This document shows, piece after piece, positions 11,710 through 22,418 of a stretch of DNA of 64,000 nt. Every line of letters begins with the position of its first letter. Positions within the stretch are counted from its first letter, which is position 1. The stretch is from contig JAMPIV010012427.1 of NCBI GenBank assembly GCA_024509875.1, positions 1-64,000 of the forward strand, in the 5' to 3' direction. A program made the position numbers and the translations under genes. Source of the stretch: Oreohelix idahoensis. Lineage: Eukaryota; Mollusca; Gastropoda; Stylommatophora; Oreohelicidae. The notes beneath the pieces are model-generated. The model had not been told where the DNA came from. It made no database searches and saw only the letters and a program-made list of their open reading frames with translations.

Positions 11710-12120
11710 ATGTCTTGTATTGATCTTGAGCAGGTAAATGCTTGTCACGAATGCTCAATGCTATTCCAGACCAAAGCGATCACGACGCTGAGATGCGGAC
11801 ACATATTGCCAAGTCTCCCAGCAGTCTGTACGGCCACTTCTGCGTCAGTTCACCAGGGAAAAGGATGCCTTAAATTCAATAGAGGATATGTTAATTCTAT
11901 ACCTTGTTCTATGTTATTTGATTCAGGCTGCAGCGCCGTTGGAGTGCGGAATTCGCTGATCGACCCTTGTTGTGCTACGGGCAATACTGTCAAGTGCGTC
12001 ACCTTTGGCGGCACTGTGGAAACCTTTCCTACAGCTATTATTGATCTTAACACACCTTTCTTTTCAGGGAAGATCCACGCATGCCTTCTTCAGAATTCAG
12101 TTAGTGATGTCAACTACTAA
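11710..12120 (+). pseudogene. Gypsy 1 aspartic protease
   Basis: The frame continues from the Gag tail without an intervening stop. It carries CSMLFDSGCSAVGV, where DSG is the retropepsin catalytic triad, followed by the FGGTVETFPTA flap-like segment. It ends at a stop (12118-12120). The frame shifts between here and the integrase, and the protease C-terminus looks shortened. The protease would process Gag-Pol. Confidence 0.7.
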
Positions 12121-13312
12121 AACAAATGCAAAATCTAGACATAATTTTGTACTCAAGAATGCGATATTGGTGAGACTAATACAAGACACTGATTCATCAT
12201 TACGGTCTCAGATTTTAGTACCTCTTTCTATGAGAGCTCGTATATTGCGTCACGCACACGACTCTCAATGCGCAGGCCATATGGGTTTTTCACGAACCAA
12301 ATCTAGAGTGCTATCTGCATTCTATTGGCCAGACATTCACAGAGATGTGAATATCTACTGCCGTTCATGTACAACATGTCAGGAAGTCAAAGTTCGGGGT
12401 CCATACCACGCAGCTCCTATTCAGGCTGCGGACATTCCGATTCGACCATTTGAGAAAATGACTATTGATATCATTGGTCCTTTGCAACCTTCTGCAAGAG
12501 GACATACACATATTCTCACTTGTATTGATATGTGTACTCGTTGGCCGGAGGCCATACCTCTGAAAAATACATCATCTGCTAGTGTTGCAGAGGCATTATG
12601 GTTGATCTTTTCGCACTTAGGTTTTCCGCGTAAGATCTTATCTGACCATGGTGTTCAGTTTGTATCTGAAGCTATGTCACAAGTCATGAAGTTGTTAGGT
12701 ATTGATAGATCGCTTAGTTCGATCTACCACCCAATGTCCAATGGAGTAATTGAGCGTAAGAATAGGACACTCAAACAGTTACTGGGTAAGATTATGCAAG
12801 ATCATCCTCAGGATTGGGACAGAGTCCTACCTTCTGCCCTCTTTGCGTATCACGAGGTGCAAATTAAGCAACTGGTTTCTCTCCGTATCTATTAGTCTTC
12901 GGCATCCAACCTCGCGGACCAATGTCGTTACTCCACGACTTACTCATTGAAGAGAATATCGAAGAGGAGACTCAATCCTCTTATGAGTATGTGATCTCTT
13001 TGAGAAAAAGGATCATAGATGCATGTAGGTTAGCTACCGCAGCATCAGGAACAAGCAAAAGAAAAAGCTAGACTTTTTGCAAACATGTATAGACGTCTTC
13101 GTCAGCTTCTTCCGGGTAATGAAGCATATGTATTATTGCCTTCTAAAAATAATCGTCTACTCATTACCTGGAGTGGCCCTTTTAGAATAATCTCTAGAAT
13201 TTCGGATGTCGACTACATTGTCGATGTAAAGGGCAAACATAAAACCTTTCACATTAATATGTTAAAGGAATATCATACACGTCCTGACTATCTTCAGTCA
13301 GTATTCCAATGA
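12117..13312 (+). pseudogene. Gypsy 1 integrase, located before RT
   Basis: The frame that ends at 12895 carries the zinc-binding H..H and CRSCTTCQ (HHCC), then the catalytic core with TIDIIGP (first Asp), ILSDHGVQF (second Asp) and NGVIERKNR (Glu). After a frameshift at about 12890 the sequence resumes as VFGIQPRGP, and 13085-13312 carries the C-terminal WSGPFRIISR (GPY/F module) and HINMLKEY. This whole unit lies upstream of RT, unlike in most Ty3/Gypsy elements. The frame breaks make it inactive. Confidence 0.85.
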
Positions 13313-13439
13313 ACTGACGATCCTACACCTCCTATTCATCACTATACCACTTTAGCTGTCATTCAAGAGTCTTCTTTTCTAGATGTACCATTAACTATAC
13401 CGGTGGTACCACTCCATCGACTGAAAGTTGGAGTGATGT

Positions 13440-15010
13440 TACTATTTCTTCTGATCTTTCGGCTTATCAAAACCAGCAAGTTTCCTCACTTCTAAAATCT
13501 TATCAGGATGTCCTCACTGACATCCCAGGTCGTACGTCAGTTATTAAACATGACATTGTATTGACTGACGACACACCTATTCGAGTTCGTCCATACCCTA
13601 TCCCTTTACACTTTCGTGCTCAGCTTGATAAGGAGTTGGATGAAATGCTTCAATTAAAGATAATTGAACCTTCAACGTCACCATATTCTTCTTCTATGGT
13701 GATCATCAGAAAAAAAGATAACAACAATATTCGTCTTTGTGTAGACTATAGAAAATTAAACAAAGTTACACAATTTGACGCCGAACCATTCCCTTTGTTA
13801 GAAGAATTATTAGTTTAAACTGTCTGACTCTATTTACTTTTCTAAATTTGACCTGTCAAAAGGATATTGGCAAGTCCCATTGACAGAAAATGCAAAGCCA
13901 CTTATTGCCTTTTCGACACCTCGGGGACCTATTCCAATGGAATTTTATGCCATTTGGGTTAGTGAACGCTCCTGCCACTTTCGTGCATATGATGCATCGC
14001 ATACAGTCTCATCGTCACGATGTCATTGCATACATCGATGACATTTGTCTCTTTAGCAACTCATGGGATGAACATGTTCAGGGATTTAACACATTACTGT
14101 CCACGTTACGGTCATTTATCCTAACAGCTAAGCCATCCAAGGCATTCGTGGGTTTTCACGACATATCGTTTTTAGGCCACCGTATTGGTCATGGCAAATT
14201 ATATACTGAGGACAGTAACATCACAAAAATCCTGAACATTACAGCTCCTAAAACAAAGAAACAAGTACGATCTTTGTTAGGTCTAATACAATTTTACGGT
14301 AAATTTATTCCTCATTTATCGACCATTACTGCTCCTTTCTCTTCATTGTTGAGGAAGGGCACAGCTAACGTGATTCGGTGGTCGGAGGAACATCAAATTG
14401 CGTTGGATTCTATCAAGAATTTTTTTCCAAACCTCCGGTTTTGATGCTACCTAATCCAAATATTCCTTTCATCCTTCGCAGTGACGCGTCTAATTACGGA
14501 ATAGGGAGCGTACTACTTCAAGAATACTTAGGTACCTTGCATCCAGTGATGTATGTGTCAAGAAAGTTAACAGCAACGGAGCAGAAATACTCGGTTCTGG
14601 ATAAGGAACTTCTGGCTTTAGTTTGGTCAATTACCAAACTGGAGCGTTATTTGTTGGGATCTCACTTCATTGTTGAGTCTGATCAAAAAGCACTCACTGC
14701 TCTCAACAGTAAGGACGTCAAGTCAGCGAAATCCACTAGATATGCAATAACTTTGCAACCTTACAGTTTTACCATACGTTCCATACCAGGATCACAAAAT
14801 GTGTTAGCGGACTGTTTATCTAGGTGTCCAAGCGATCCAAGCGAGCAAATACGCCCTACAGAGATTGGAACCTCTACACAGACAGTTTCACAATTGTCAC
14901 GTAATGATCAAATAACTTTGATGATTTATTCAACGTCTACTCAAGTTATATCTTCACTGTATTGCGTATGGAAATTGATTATTCAGACTTTTAGTATTGT
15001 AAGCCAATAA
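13440..15010 (+). pseudogene. Gypsy 1 reverse transcriptase and RNase H
   Basis: The RT begins near SYQDVLTDIPGR and PIRVRPYPIP (13561-13818) with LCVDYRKLNKVT. A stop at 13816 and a frameshift near 13920 interrupt the palm. The next frame (13890-14444) contains MPFGLVNAPATF and AYIDDICLF, the catalytic YIDD box. RNase H lies at 14378-15010 with LRSDASNYGIGSVL, LDKELLALVWS and ESDQKALTAL. No integrase follows; only non-coding DNA precedes the polypurine tract. Confidence 0.87.
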
Positions 15011-15929
15011 CAGTGTTGTGTCAATAACATTGACGTAAAGAAAATTAACTTTTGTTTTTAAATGGACAACATTTCCTTCTGAACGTTACATTGTGAATAT
15101 ATATAATCATCCTTCTAAGGTGATAGATACATGCTTTTCCAAGTGGAGTTTGTTAATTTTCAGGATTACTCGGAAAATAACATTTCAATGTCGTTGGATG
15201 TTAATAAAACGGAACTTCATTGATTATTGACTGTTTTCGGAAATGATAATGGAACTTCTTAAGGTTATTAGAGATTATAATAACTGGGATTGGTAACAAT
15301 TTTAAGACATGAACAATTTTGATTAGATATTAGCAATTAAGATCACTTAATTAGTTGTATATTTCTCAGTGGTTAACAATAATAGTTTGTATAATAGTTC
15401 TTAGAACTAGAAACCACCACTTTTAGTGTATTATTTTAGCACTCTTAGTTAATTAGTGTCACTAATTAATTTTAGAAACAGCTAAGTGTCTTGATCACTT
15501 CCCGTGGTTTATTAATTGCTTTGATCACTTTGCGTGTTTTGTTTGCATTCTTTTTGGTTGTTTATGAATTCACTTCTCATTTATGATGTAATTTCATCTT
15601 AATCATTTATAATTCACCTGTTGATTTTTTAGTTTGATGGTTTCACATCCTCGTTGTTTTAGTTCATCATCCTTCATACTTTAATTTCTTTTCTTGGTGC
15701 CACAATTATTCCAAATTGATGGATTGTGGTTGGAATTTTTTTTAATTTCATCTTTTATTTATTGATGTTTAATTTAATTCTACATCCCATTTGTCATTAG
15801 TATATAAAGGGGGGGGGGGGGTGTATTATTAGTACATGAATATGTAAATTTGATTCACCTTTCCGCGTTTATTAACGAAGAAAAAAAATTAATAGAATTA
15901 ATTTTTTTCAGGAGGGGTTGTAAAGTAAC
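15011..15929 (+). other. Gypsy 1 3' non-coding region with polypurine tract
   Basis: This is AT-rich sequence without an open frame, including a G-run at about 15810-15820. The purine run aggagggg at about 15910-15917, 12 bases before the 3' LTR start at 15930, is the probable polypurine tract for plus-strand priming. Confidence 0.6.
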
Positions 15930-16032
15930 TGTTGCGTCCTTTTTAAGTCCTTAACAGGCTTTAACAAATATAGACAGTCTCAGGTCCTGTCTTTGTTAAA
16001 AGTGTACGCACCAATTGAGATATTAGTAATAC

Positions 16033-17053
16033 AAAATATGTGAATATAATCAAAGCGCTATATGACAATGCAAGATGTTGTGTTAGAACAAATAAAGGGA
16101 ATACAGAATGGTTTACAGTAGAAACAGGGGTGAAACAAGGCTGTATTATGTCACCACTACTTTTTGGAATAGCTATTGATTGGGTTATGAGAAACTATAC
16201 CCACAACGAACAATTGGGTATAAAATGGACAAATGGAAAATTCCTGGGGGACCTGGATTTCGCAGATGATGTAGCATTCTTAAGTTCAACACCAAGACAA
16301 TCCCAAGAAGCAATAAATAATTTGTGTCATCTCTCGGTTAAAATTGGTCTCCAAATAAATGCCTCTAAAACTAAAGCTATGAACTTTTCTAACGAGACCT
16401 TTGATATCATCTTGAACGGGGAAAAACTACAGAAAGTTGAAAGTTTCAATTATTTAGGCAGTAAAATGACTCAGGATGGTGACACAACAAGAGAAATCCA
16501 TACTAGAATTGCTTTGGCAGCTAGCGCCTTCAATAGATTATCTAACATTTGGAAATTACGATCATTGAATATACATACCAAGCTTCGTCTGTTTAATTCA
16601 AATGTTATCTCAGTGTTAACATACGGCTGTGAGAGTTGGAAAATAACAAAATCATTGGAGAACAAGCTGAATACATTCGAGAACAAATGTCTTAGAAAAC
16701 TCATGAACATCAGTTGGAAAGAATTCAAGACTAATCGACAAATAAGAGAAGACTCTAGGCAGAAATATGTCTCCGACTATATAAGGAAAAGACGATGGTC
16801 ATATATCGGTCATGTCCTACGAATGCAAAACAACAGAATACCACTACAGGCGCTCACTTGGGTTCCTGAGGGTAAGCGGAAAAAAGGAAGACCAAAAGAA
16901 ACACTCAGAAGAACAATAATAAGAGAAGGAAGAACGTTGGGCCTAAATAATGTGCAAGAGCTAAGAGGAGTGGCGTCACAACGAACAACCTGGAGAGCAC
17001 TGGTTTCTGCCTTATGCGCCGTGTTTGGCGCTTAAAGAATTTATTATTATTAT
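16033..17053 (+). mobile_element. LINE C 3' fragment inserted in the Gypsy 1 LTR
   Basis: This is a plus-strand 5'-truncated LINE ending in an ATT-repeat tail. The hexamer taatac flanks it (16027-16032 and 17054-17059), which matches the uninterrupted sequence of the 5' LTR, so this is the target duplication. It is among the youngest insertions in the nest. Confidence 0.87.
16040..17035 (+). pseudogene. LINE C reverse transcriptase C-terminal half, open but truncated
   Basis: A 331-residue uninterrupted frame holds TGVKQGCIMSPLLF, the catalytic FADD in LDFADDVAFLSS, the thumb region, and then GHVLRMQNNRIPLQA and GKRKKGRPKETLRRTI of the RTE-like C-terminal domain. The endonuclease and RT fingers are missing because of 5' truncation at integration, so it cannot act alone. 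The lack of stops over about 1 kb suggests recent insertion. Confidence 0.85.
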
Positions 17054-17633
17054 TAATACGTTTGGTATATTAAATTTATTGTGCACGAGAACGCACATTT
17101 TTGGGGATTTTGAAATTAACGCACTTGTTGTCAAACAAAGGCAGATGACGTATCTGCTTGGAGAATGAAGCAGGATCCCTACCAGACAGTATGGTCTGTT
17201 GATGTATTTTAGCCCCTGTGTTCGGGCATATTGATGTTTACTTTGGTGATCGGCTCACTGCATTCAAGACATAGCCCCAGTATCACAGAGTAAGGTATTA
17301 ATATAATTGATTATATATTTTATTGAATTAATGTCGTCATTGACATAACTTCTTCACGTCGACCTCTAGCTGGTACCCTCATGCGTTGGGACCAGAATGG
17401 ATCAAACTTGAACATTTATGCATTGAAAGTTTCGAGCATATTTATATTGAACCTCGTTGATTGAAATTACGGGATCTACGTTATTGAATATTGGAATTGC
17501 CGTCATACGATTAACGGCTCTTTTGATGGAAGGTGAACCAAAGTTAGAAGTTCAGCCTAGGATATATATTTCAAATTAATGATTGTATTCTATTGACTAT
17601 CTAGATAGGAGGGAATATCTATTTGATTGGATC

Positions 17634-17999
17634 TTATACTCTTGGTTGTATGAGGAGAGATTGTCCTTGAAAAGTCAACCGTCTTAGAGAACATTTGTTA
17701 AACCAACTATTCACTGTTGTAAGATGAACCTTCAAGAATATGCTGATGTACTTTATGTTGATTAACCATGTACCTGATGGAACATTACCTACCATTTGAT
17801 CAGGAAGGAAGTTTCCAATATATGCACGATTTCTGTATCGTCCTTTGTCAAAGTGGGTGTCAAATAAACCGTGGATTGTAACTTTACCAATCATGAGTTC
17901 CAGTGTCTTTCCCTCGACACTGTTGGTGTTGATGCGACCGTGAGGACTTGAACTATTTGTACATTCATATAAAATATCATTCGCGTCTGATTCAAGCAA
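17634..17999 (-). other. Antisense open frame inside the Gypsy 1 LTR (second copy)
   Basis: This 121-residue minus-strand frame begins like the shorter copy at 9028-8795 and continues through FLPDQMVGNVPSGTWLI. No family is recognised. It is listed because it is the longest LTR frame and recurs in both LTRs. Confidence 0.3.
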
Positions 18000-18094
18000 C
18001 TATCTAACTGTCTTCGCTTACACCATTCAAGCAAATAACTAACATTCAAACAAGACAGTATACGAATATAACAGCTACACAAAAGACGGCTACA

Positions 18095-18589
18095 GTTATC
18101 CAATGTTATGCACCAACTAATGACAAAGAAGAGTCTGTGAAAGAAGCATTTTATACTAGACTACAGGAAATTATAGAAAAAGTAAAAAGAAGAGACATCA
18201 CAATTTTCATGGGTGACATGAATGCAAAGATAGGTACAGTCAACACCGGCTTTGAAGAAGTCATGGGAAAACATGGGCTAGGAATAATGAATGAAAATGG
18301 GGAACTATTCTCAAACTTCTGTGCTTCAAATCAACTGGCTATAGGAGGAAGCATGTTTCCACATAAGAGAATACACAAGGCAACATGGATATCACCAGAC
18401 CATAGAACAGAAAATCAGATTGATCATATATGCATAAACAAGAAGTTTAGATCATCATTGCAGGATGTAAAGGTACGAGTATATAGAGGAGCAGATGTGG
18501 CATTAGATCACCACCTTCTGATAGCCAAAGTAAAAATGAAACTCAAGAGATATGCAACAATGCAAAATTATAGACAACAATTTAATGTA
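18095..18589 (+). pseudogene. LINE A copy 2 endonuclease, C-terminal part
   Basis: The frame resumes with VIQCYAPTNDKEES and contains GDMNAKIGTVNTGFEEVMG, the conserved GDxNA box, then NQIDHICINKKF and ALDHHLLIAK, the terminal catalytic histidine segment. It collinearly continues the frame cut at 7966. It is ended by the LINE E insertion at 18590. Confidence 0.82.
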
Positions 18590-19446
18590 ATAATAATAAT
18601 AATAGCCCCTTCAGTCATAACTGACTATGGGAATGCGCCCCTGAGGTGGCAGCCCTCAGCTGCTTATTTTCATGGTGCTCCTTTCGACGTTTTCTCCTCA
18701 CTTCTGCTTCTTGTGTGAGCCTCTCTTCGCCCAATCTGAGGTGGTGCCGTAAATAGCATCGCCACTTAGTGCGATCGGCAGCTTCATCCTCCCATGTTGC
18801 TGGATCCATGTCCAGTGCCCTCATATCTCTCTTGCACACATCTTTGAACCTCAGCTGTGGTCATCCAACTGTTCTCTTGCCATCTGCTAATTGTCCGTAG
18901 AAGATATCTTTTAGGATGCGACCATCTTCCATGCGGCGAACATGGCCAAGCCAGCGAAGTCTGCGCTGTCTAAGCAGCGTATACATACTTTGAAGGCCAG
19001 CACATGACAACACCTCAACATTTGTCACTTTATCTTTCCACGAGATGCCGAGGATGCGGCGTAGACACCGCAAATGGAAGGTATTGAGCCTTCTTTCTTG
19101 CTTAGCATAGGTCGTCCAGGTCTCGCTGCCATATAGGAGTGTGCTGGTGACGCAGGCATTATATACCGCAGCTTTGGTCTTCATTGTGAGTTTAGAGTTT
19201 CCCCAAACACGCGATGTGAGGCGGGCAAAGGTAGCTGCAGCTTTGCCAATGCGGCTGTCGATTTCTGTATCCAGTGAGAGTTTGTCATTGATGGTAGACC
19301 CTAGGTATGTGAAGTGGTGCACCACTGCCAATTCATAGTTATCGATAGTGATAACTGATGCAGCACCCACATCCTGACTCAGCACATTCATTTTCTTTAG
19401 ACTTATTGTGAGGCCAAAGTCCTTGCATGCTTTAGTGAAGCGATTC
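18590..19446 (-). mobile_element. LINE E 3' fragment inserted in LINE A copy 2
   Basis: This is a minus-strand LINE fragment with a TAA-repeat tail at its left edge (about 18588-18603). atgta occurs on both sides (18585-18589 and 19447-19451). Joining those flanks restores LINE A sequence as seen in copy 1 around 2350-2400. Confidence 0.82.
18615..19446 (-). pseudogene. LINE E RT thumb and C-terminal domain
   Basis: From right to left it encodes DFGLTISLKKMNVLSQD, HFTYLGSTINDK, LLYGSETWTTYAKQ and RRLRWLGHVRRMEDGRI. A stop at about 18858-18860 separates the last part, PATWEDEAADRTKWR (18839-18615). These are the post-palm RT region and the GHVxRM domain of an RTE-like LINE. The catalytic palm is absent. 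Confidence 0.8.
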
Positions 19447-19451
19447 ATGTA

Positions 19452-21573
19452 GGACATCTAAGAAATCAAGAAACAAGAGACAAATTTGCGGTCACAATAT
19501 CCAACAAATTCCAAGTGCTCCAACAGCTGGAAGATGTAGAGAATACAGAAGACTATTGGCAGCAGGTCAAAACTGTATGGAAGGAGACATGTGAAGAAAT
19601 ACTGGGGAAAAGGGAACGACAACAAAAAGCATGGATAACAACAGAAACCATCAATAATATAAAAGACAGAAAAAACAAGAAATCCGATTTAAACACAAAC
19701 AAAACCAGAAGTTCCAAAGCCAAGGCTCAAGAAGTGTACACAGAAGCAAGCAAAGAAGTAAAAAGAAGTATCAAAAGAGACAAGAGGAAGTATATTGAGG
19801 AGTTGGCAAGAGAGGCAGAAGATGCTGCAGCCAAAGGAAATATGAGAGATTTGTATAGCAGCACAAAGAAGCTAACAGGGAAATACAATCAAACAAGTTG
19901 CCTCATAAAAGACAAGAATGGAAAACTGCTCAGCAATATACAAGAGCAAATGAAGAGGTAGACAGAATATTTTGAGGACCTTCTCAATAGACCAGCTCCA
20001 AAAAACCCCCCTGACATCCAGCCAGCAGAAGAAGAGCTACAAATTAACGGTGAAAGACCAACAAAGGAAGAAATAAAGAAAGCCATAAAGCTTCTAAGAG
20101 ATGGAAAAGCGGCTGGACCTGATGGCATTCCAGCAGAGGCCATCAAAGCAGATATCGACATCGCTACAGAGATGTTATATAAATTACTTGGTAGTCTGGG
20201 AAAAGGAAGAGATACCAGCAGAATGGAAGGAAGGATATCTGGTTAAGTTGCCTAAGAAGGGAAATTTACAAGAGTGCACAAATTATAGAGGAAAAATGTT
20301 ACTATCAGTGCCAGGAAAAGTATTGAACAGGATTATCCTTGAGAGATTAAAAGAGTCCATAGACAAGAAACTGAGAGATGAACAAGCAGGTTTTCGACAA
20401 AACAGATCATGTACAGACCAGATAGCCACTTTGAGAATAATAGTTGAACAAAGTCTGGAATGCAATTCACCACTATACATCGGATTTGTGGACTTATGAA
20501 AAGGCATTTGACAGTGTAGACAGAGAATCACTTTGGAAATTGATGAGGCATGGAGTTCCCCTGAAGATCATTAATTTAATAAAGAAAACATATGAAGACA
20601 TGACATGCAGAGTTCTTCACGAAGGAAAGCTTACAGAACCGAATGGGATAAGAATAGGAGTGCGACAGGGATGCCTCTTGTCTCCATTTCTTTTCTTACT
20701 AGCAATAGGCTGGGTTATGAGATGATCGACAGCACACAACAGAAATTAAATCCAGTAGACTCTGACTAAGCAGTTGGATGATCTGGATTTTGCTGATGAC
20801 TTGGCTCTTCTGTCCCATAACCGTAATCAGATGCAGGACAAATTGAAAACACTCAATGAGAGGTCACAGCAATTGGGTCTGAAAATACACAGGGAAAAAA
20901 CAAAAATAATGAGAATAAATGCAGGTAATGATAACAGGGTTGAACTTGAAGAAACACCAATACAAGATGTAGAATCGTACCCATATCTTGGCAGCAATGT
21001 AGACAAAGTTGGAGGGACAGACAGTGATATCAAAATAAGAATACAAAAAGCAAGAGGAGCTTTCATTGCATTGGGAAATATATGGAGATCAGGAGAAATT
21101 GGATGCAACACAAAAATAAGAATCTTCAACTCAAATGTGAAGTCAGTCCTGTTGTATGGCTCTGAGACATGGAGAACAACAAAGACAACAACCAAAAAGC
21201 TACAGACTTTCATAAATGGGTGCTTGCGTAGAATAGAGGGATTAAAATGGTATGACAAGGTTATCAACGTGGAACTGATGACAAGAACTAGACACGTGCC
21301 AGTGGAACAAGAGATGAGAAGAAGACAATGTATAGGACACACACTGAGAAAACCTGTTGATAGCATTACAAGGCAGTCCTTGTTCTGGAACCCCCAGGGC
21401 AAGAAAGGCAGAGGTAGACCAAGAAGCACATGGAGAAGAGAGCTGGAAACAGAGGTGGAAATGATGAGGAGAACGTGGAAAGAACTTGAGATGATGGCAC
21501 GTGACAGGAGGACTTGGCATGTGTTTGTTGAAGGCCTATGCTCCTTTGGGAGTGGAGGGTTATCAATGAATGA
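19452..21573 (+). pseudogene. LINE A copy 2 linker, reverse transcriptase and C-terminal domain
   Basis: The linker (19515-19961) is nearly the same as in copy 1. The RT then reads GKAAGPDGIPAEAIK, KLPKKGNLQECTNYRGKMLLSVPGK and EQAGFRQNRSCTDQ (20101-20499). A small frameshift at about 20497 interrupts the palm before EKAFDSVDRESLWK, and a stop at about 20723 precedes LDFADDLALLSHNRN (20774 on). The last frame to about 21573 has KKGRGRPRSTWRRE. It retains the palm that copy 1 has lost but carries several lesions. Confidence 0.85.
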
Positions 21574-21775
21574 ACAACCCACGTCCCCTTTAGCTCTTTC
21601 AGATGTGGGGACACCACTGTAGAGCAGCGTGTCGCCATCGAGATCCATAACTCCTTGTCCTTTTTTCTTTGTTTCTGTTAAAGCCAGGATTTCTACTTTG
21701 GATTTCATCATCTCTTCCACAAGCTCCTGCTCCTTCCCATTCATACTTCTTGTGTTCCATGTTCCATAAGTCGTA
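21574..21775 (-). pseudogene. LINE B endonuclease N-terminal segment between two insertions
   Basis: Read on the minus strand it encodes TYGTWNTRSMNGKEQEL and ILALTETKKKGQG, the start and the metal-binding ETK segment of a LINE endonuclease, ending near VPTSERAKGDVGC. The continuation GCIVAKK lies at 7356 and leftwards. The sequence upstream of TYGTW lies at 35878 and beyond, across the Polinton. The longer minus-strand frame running from here into LINE A (to 20827) is a chance fusion. Confidence 0.8.
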
Positions 21776-21848
21776 AGTAGTAGGGTATGCGCAACTTAGT
21801 TAGCATTCTGCAGGCGCGCTGCAGGCGCGCCTGCAGGCGCGTGACTTT

Positions 21849-21855
21849 TATATAA
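21849..21855 (+). promoter_or_regulatory. TATA-like box in the left Polinton terminus
   Basis: TATATAA lies between two GC-rich ctgcaggcgcg repeats about 75 bp from the end. The mirror copy is at 35813-35821. Its position between subterminal repeats and terminus suggests a terminal promoter, but direction and use are unknown. Confidence 0.35.
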
Positions 21856-21881
21856 GCGCAATCTGCAGGCGCGCTGCAGGG

Positions 21882-22155
21882 GTAAGATGGCGGACTTGAG
21901 ATAACAAGAAGAGGAGGGACAAGATGGCGGACTTGAGATAACAAGAATAGGGTATATGGGACAAGATGGCGGACTTGAGATAACAAGGGGGAGATAAGTA
22001 GGTTGTTGTATTGCATGACTTATTATATAAGGAAAATGTGGCAAGATGGCGGAGTTGAGATAACAAGAAGAGGGGAGATAACGAGAAGACGACAACAGGA
22101 AGATATATATTTAGACTTTGATATAATAGTTAGAGTTGAGATAACAAGAAGACGA
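21882..22155 (+). repeat. Subterminal iterated repeats, left
   Basis: Four copies of aagatggcggacttgagata plus acaag occur near 21882, 21921, 21963 and 22043 (one with a substitution), with a partial fifth copy near 22133. The core AAGATGGCGG resembles the YY1-type motif. Equivalent copies on the opposite strand lie at 35510-35785. They could be replication, transposase-binding or promoter sites; this is inference. Confidence 0.8.
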
Positions 22156-22418
22156 CAATAGGAAGATATATATTTAGACATATATATTTACATAACAAGA
22201 AGAGGTTATATATTTAGACTTTTAGATAACGAGAAGACGATAGTTAGACGATATATACATATAATAGGGAGATATATTTAGACAATAGGAAGACGATATA
22301 TTTACATAACAGTTATACGCTATATTTAGACATATATTTACGAACATTTAGACATATGACAGATGATATAGGTAACAAAAAGGCGTTTTAGTTAATATAG
22401 TTTTCATTTTGTCAAATA

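Larger units (their letters stand above)
7967..18094 (+). mobile_element. Gypsy 1: Ty3/Gypsy LTR retrotransposon with integrase upstream of RT (Gmr1-like order)
   Basis: The element starts with TGTTGCG and ends with GGCTACA. It is bounded by gtcat (7962-7966) and gttat (18095-18099), a 5-bp target-site duplication with one transition. LTRs are 7967-9123 and 15930-18094, the latter swollen by a LINE. The internal order is leader, Gag, protease, integrase, RT, RNase H, then 0.9 kb of non-coding sequence and the polypurine tract. Ordinary Ty3/Gypsy elements have RT-RNase H before integrase; integrase first is the arrangement described for Gmr1-like elements. Multiple frameshifts and stops make this copy non-autonomous. 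Confidence 0.9.
15930..18094 (+). repeat. 3' LTR of Gypsy 1, split by LINE C
   Basis: LTR sequence occupies 15930-16032 and 17060-18094, and LINE C fills the gap. It matches 7967-9123 and ends in GGCTACA at 18094, followed by the gttat target repeat. Confidence 0.92.
7357..21573 (+). mobile_element. LINE A copy 2, interrupted by three later insertions
   Basis: This is a plus-strand relative of LINE A copy 1. Its own DNA occupies 7357-7966, 18095-18589 and 19447-21573. The gaps are Gypsy 1 (7967-18094, with LINE C inside it) and LINE E (18590-19446). Joining the segments restores collinearity with copy 1, for example the endonuclease peptide VIQCYAPTNDKEES across the Gypsy insertion. It is flanked by acaacccaTg (7347-7356) and acaacccaCg (21574-21583), and its tail ends in a short TGAA repeat. 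It sits inside LINE B. Confidence 0.88.

Noticed and set aside
20827..21744. A 305-residue minus-strand open frame
   Set aside because: It fuses the LINE B endonuclease start to the antisense of LINE A across an insertion junction. Only the first part is real coding sequence, and the rest is a shadow of the RT on the other strand.
21882..22155. CRISPR-like array in the Polinton terminus
   Set aside because: Spacing is irregular, the context is an animal transposon and no cas genes exist. These are subterminal repeats.
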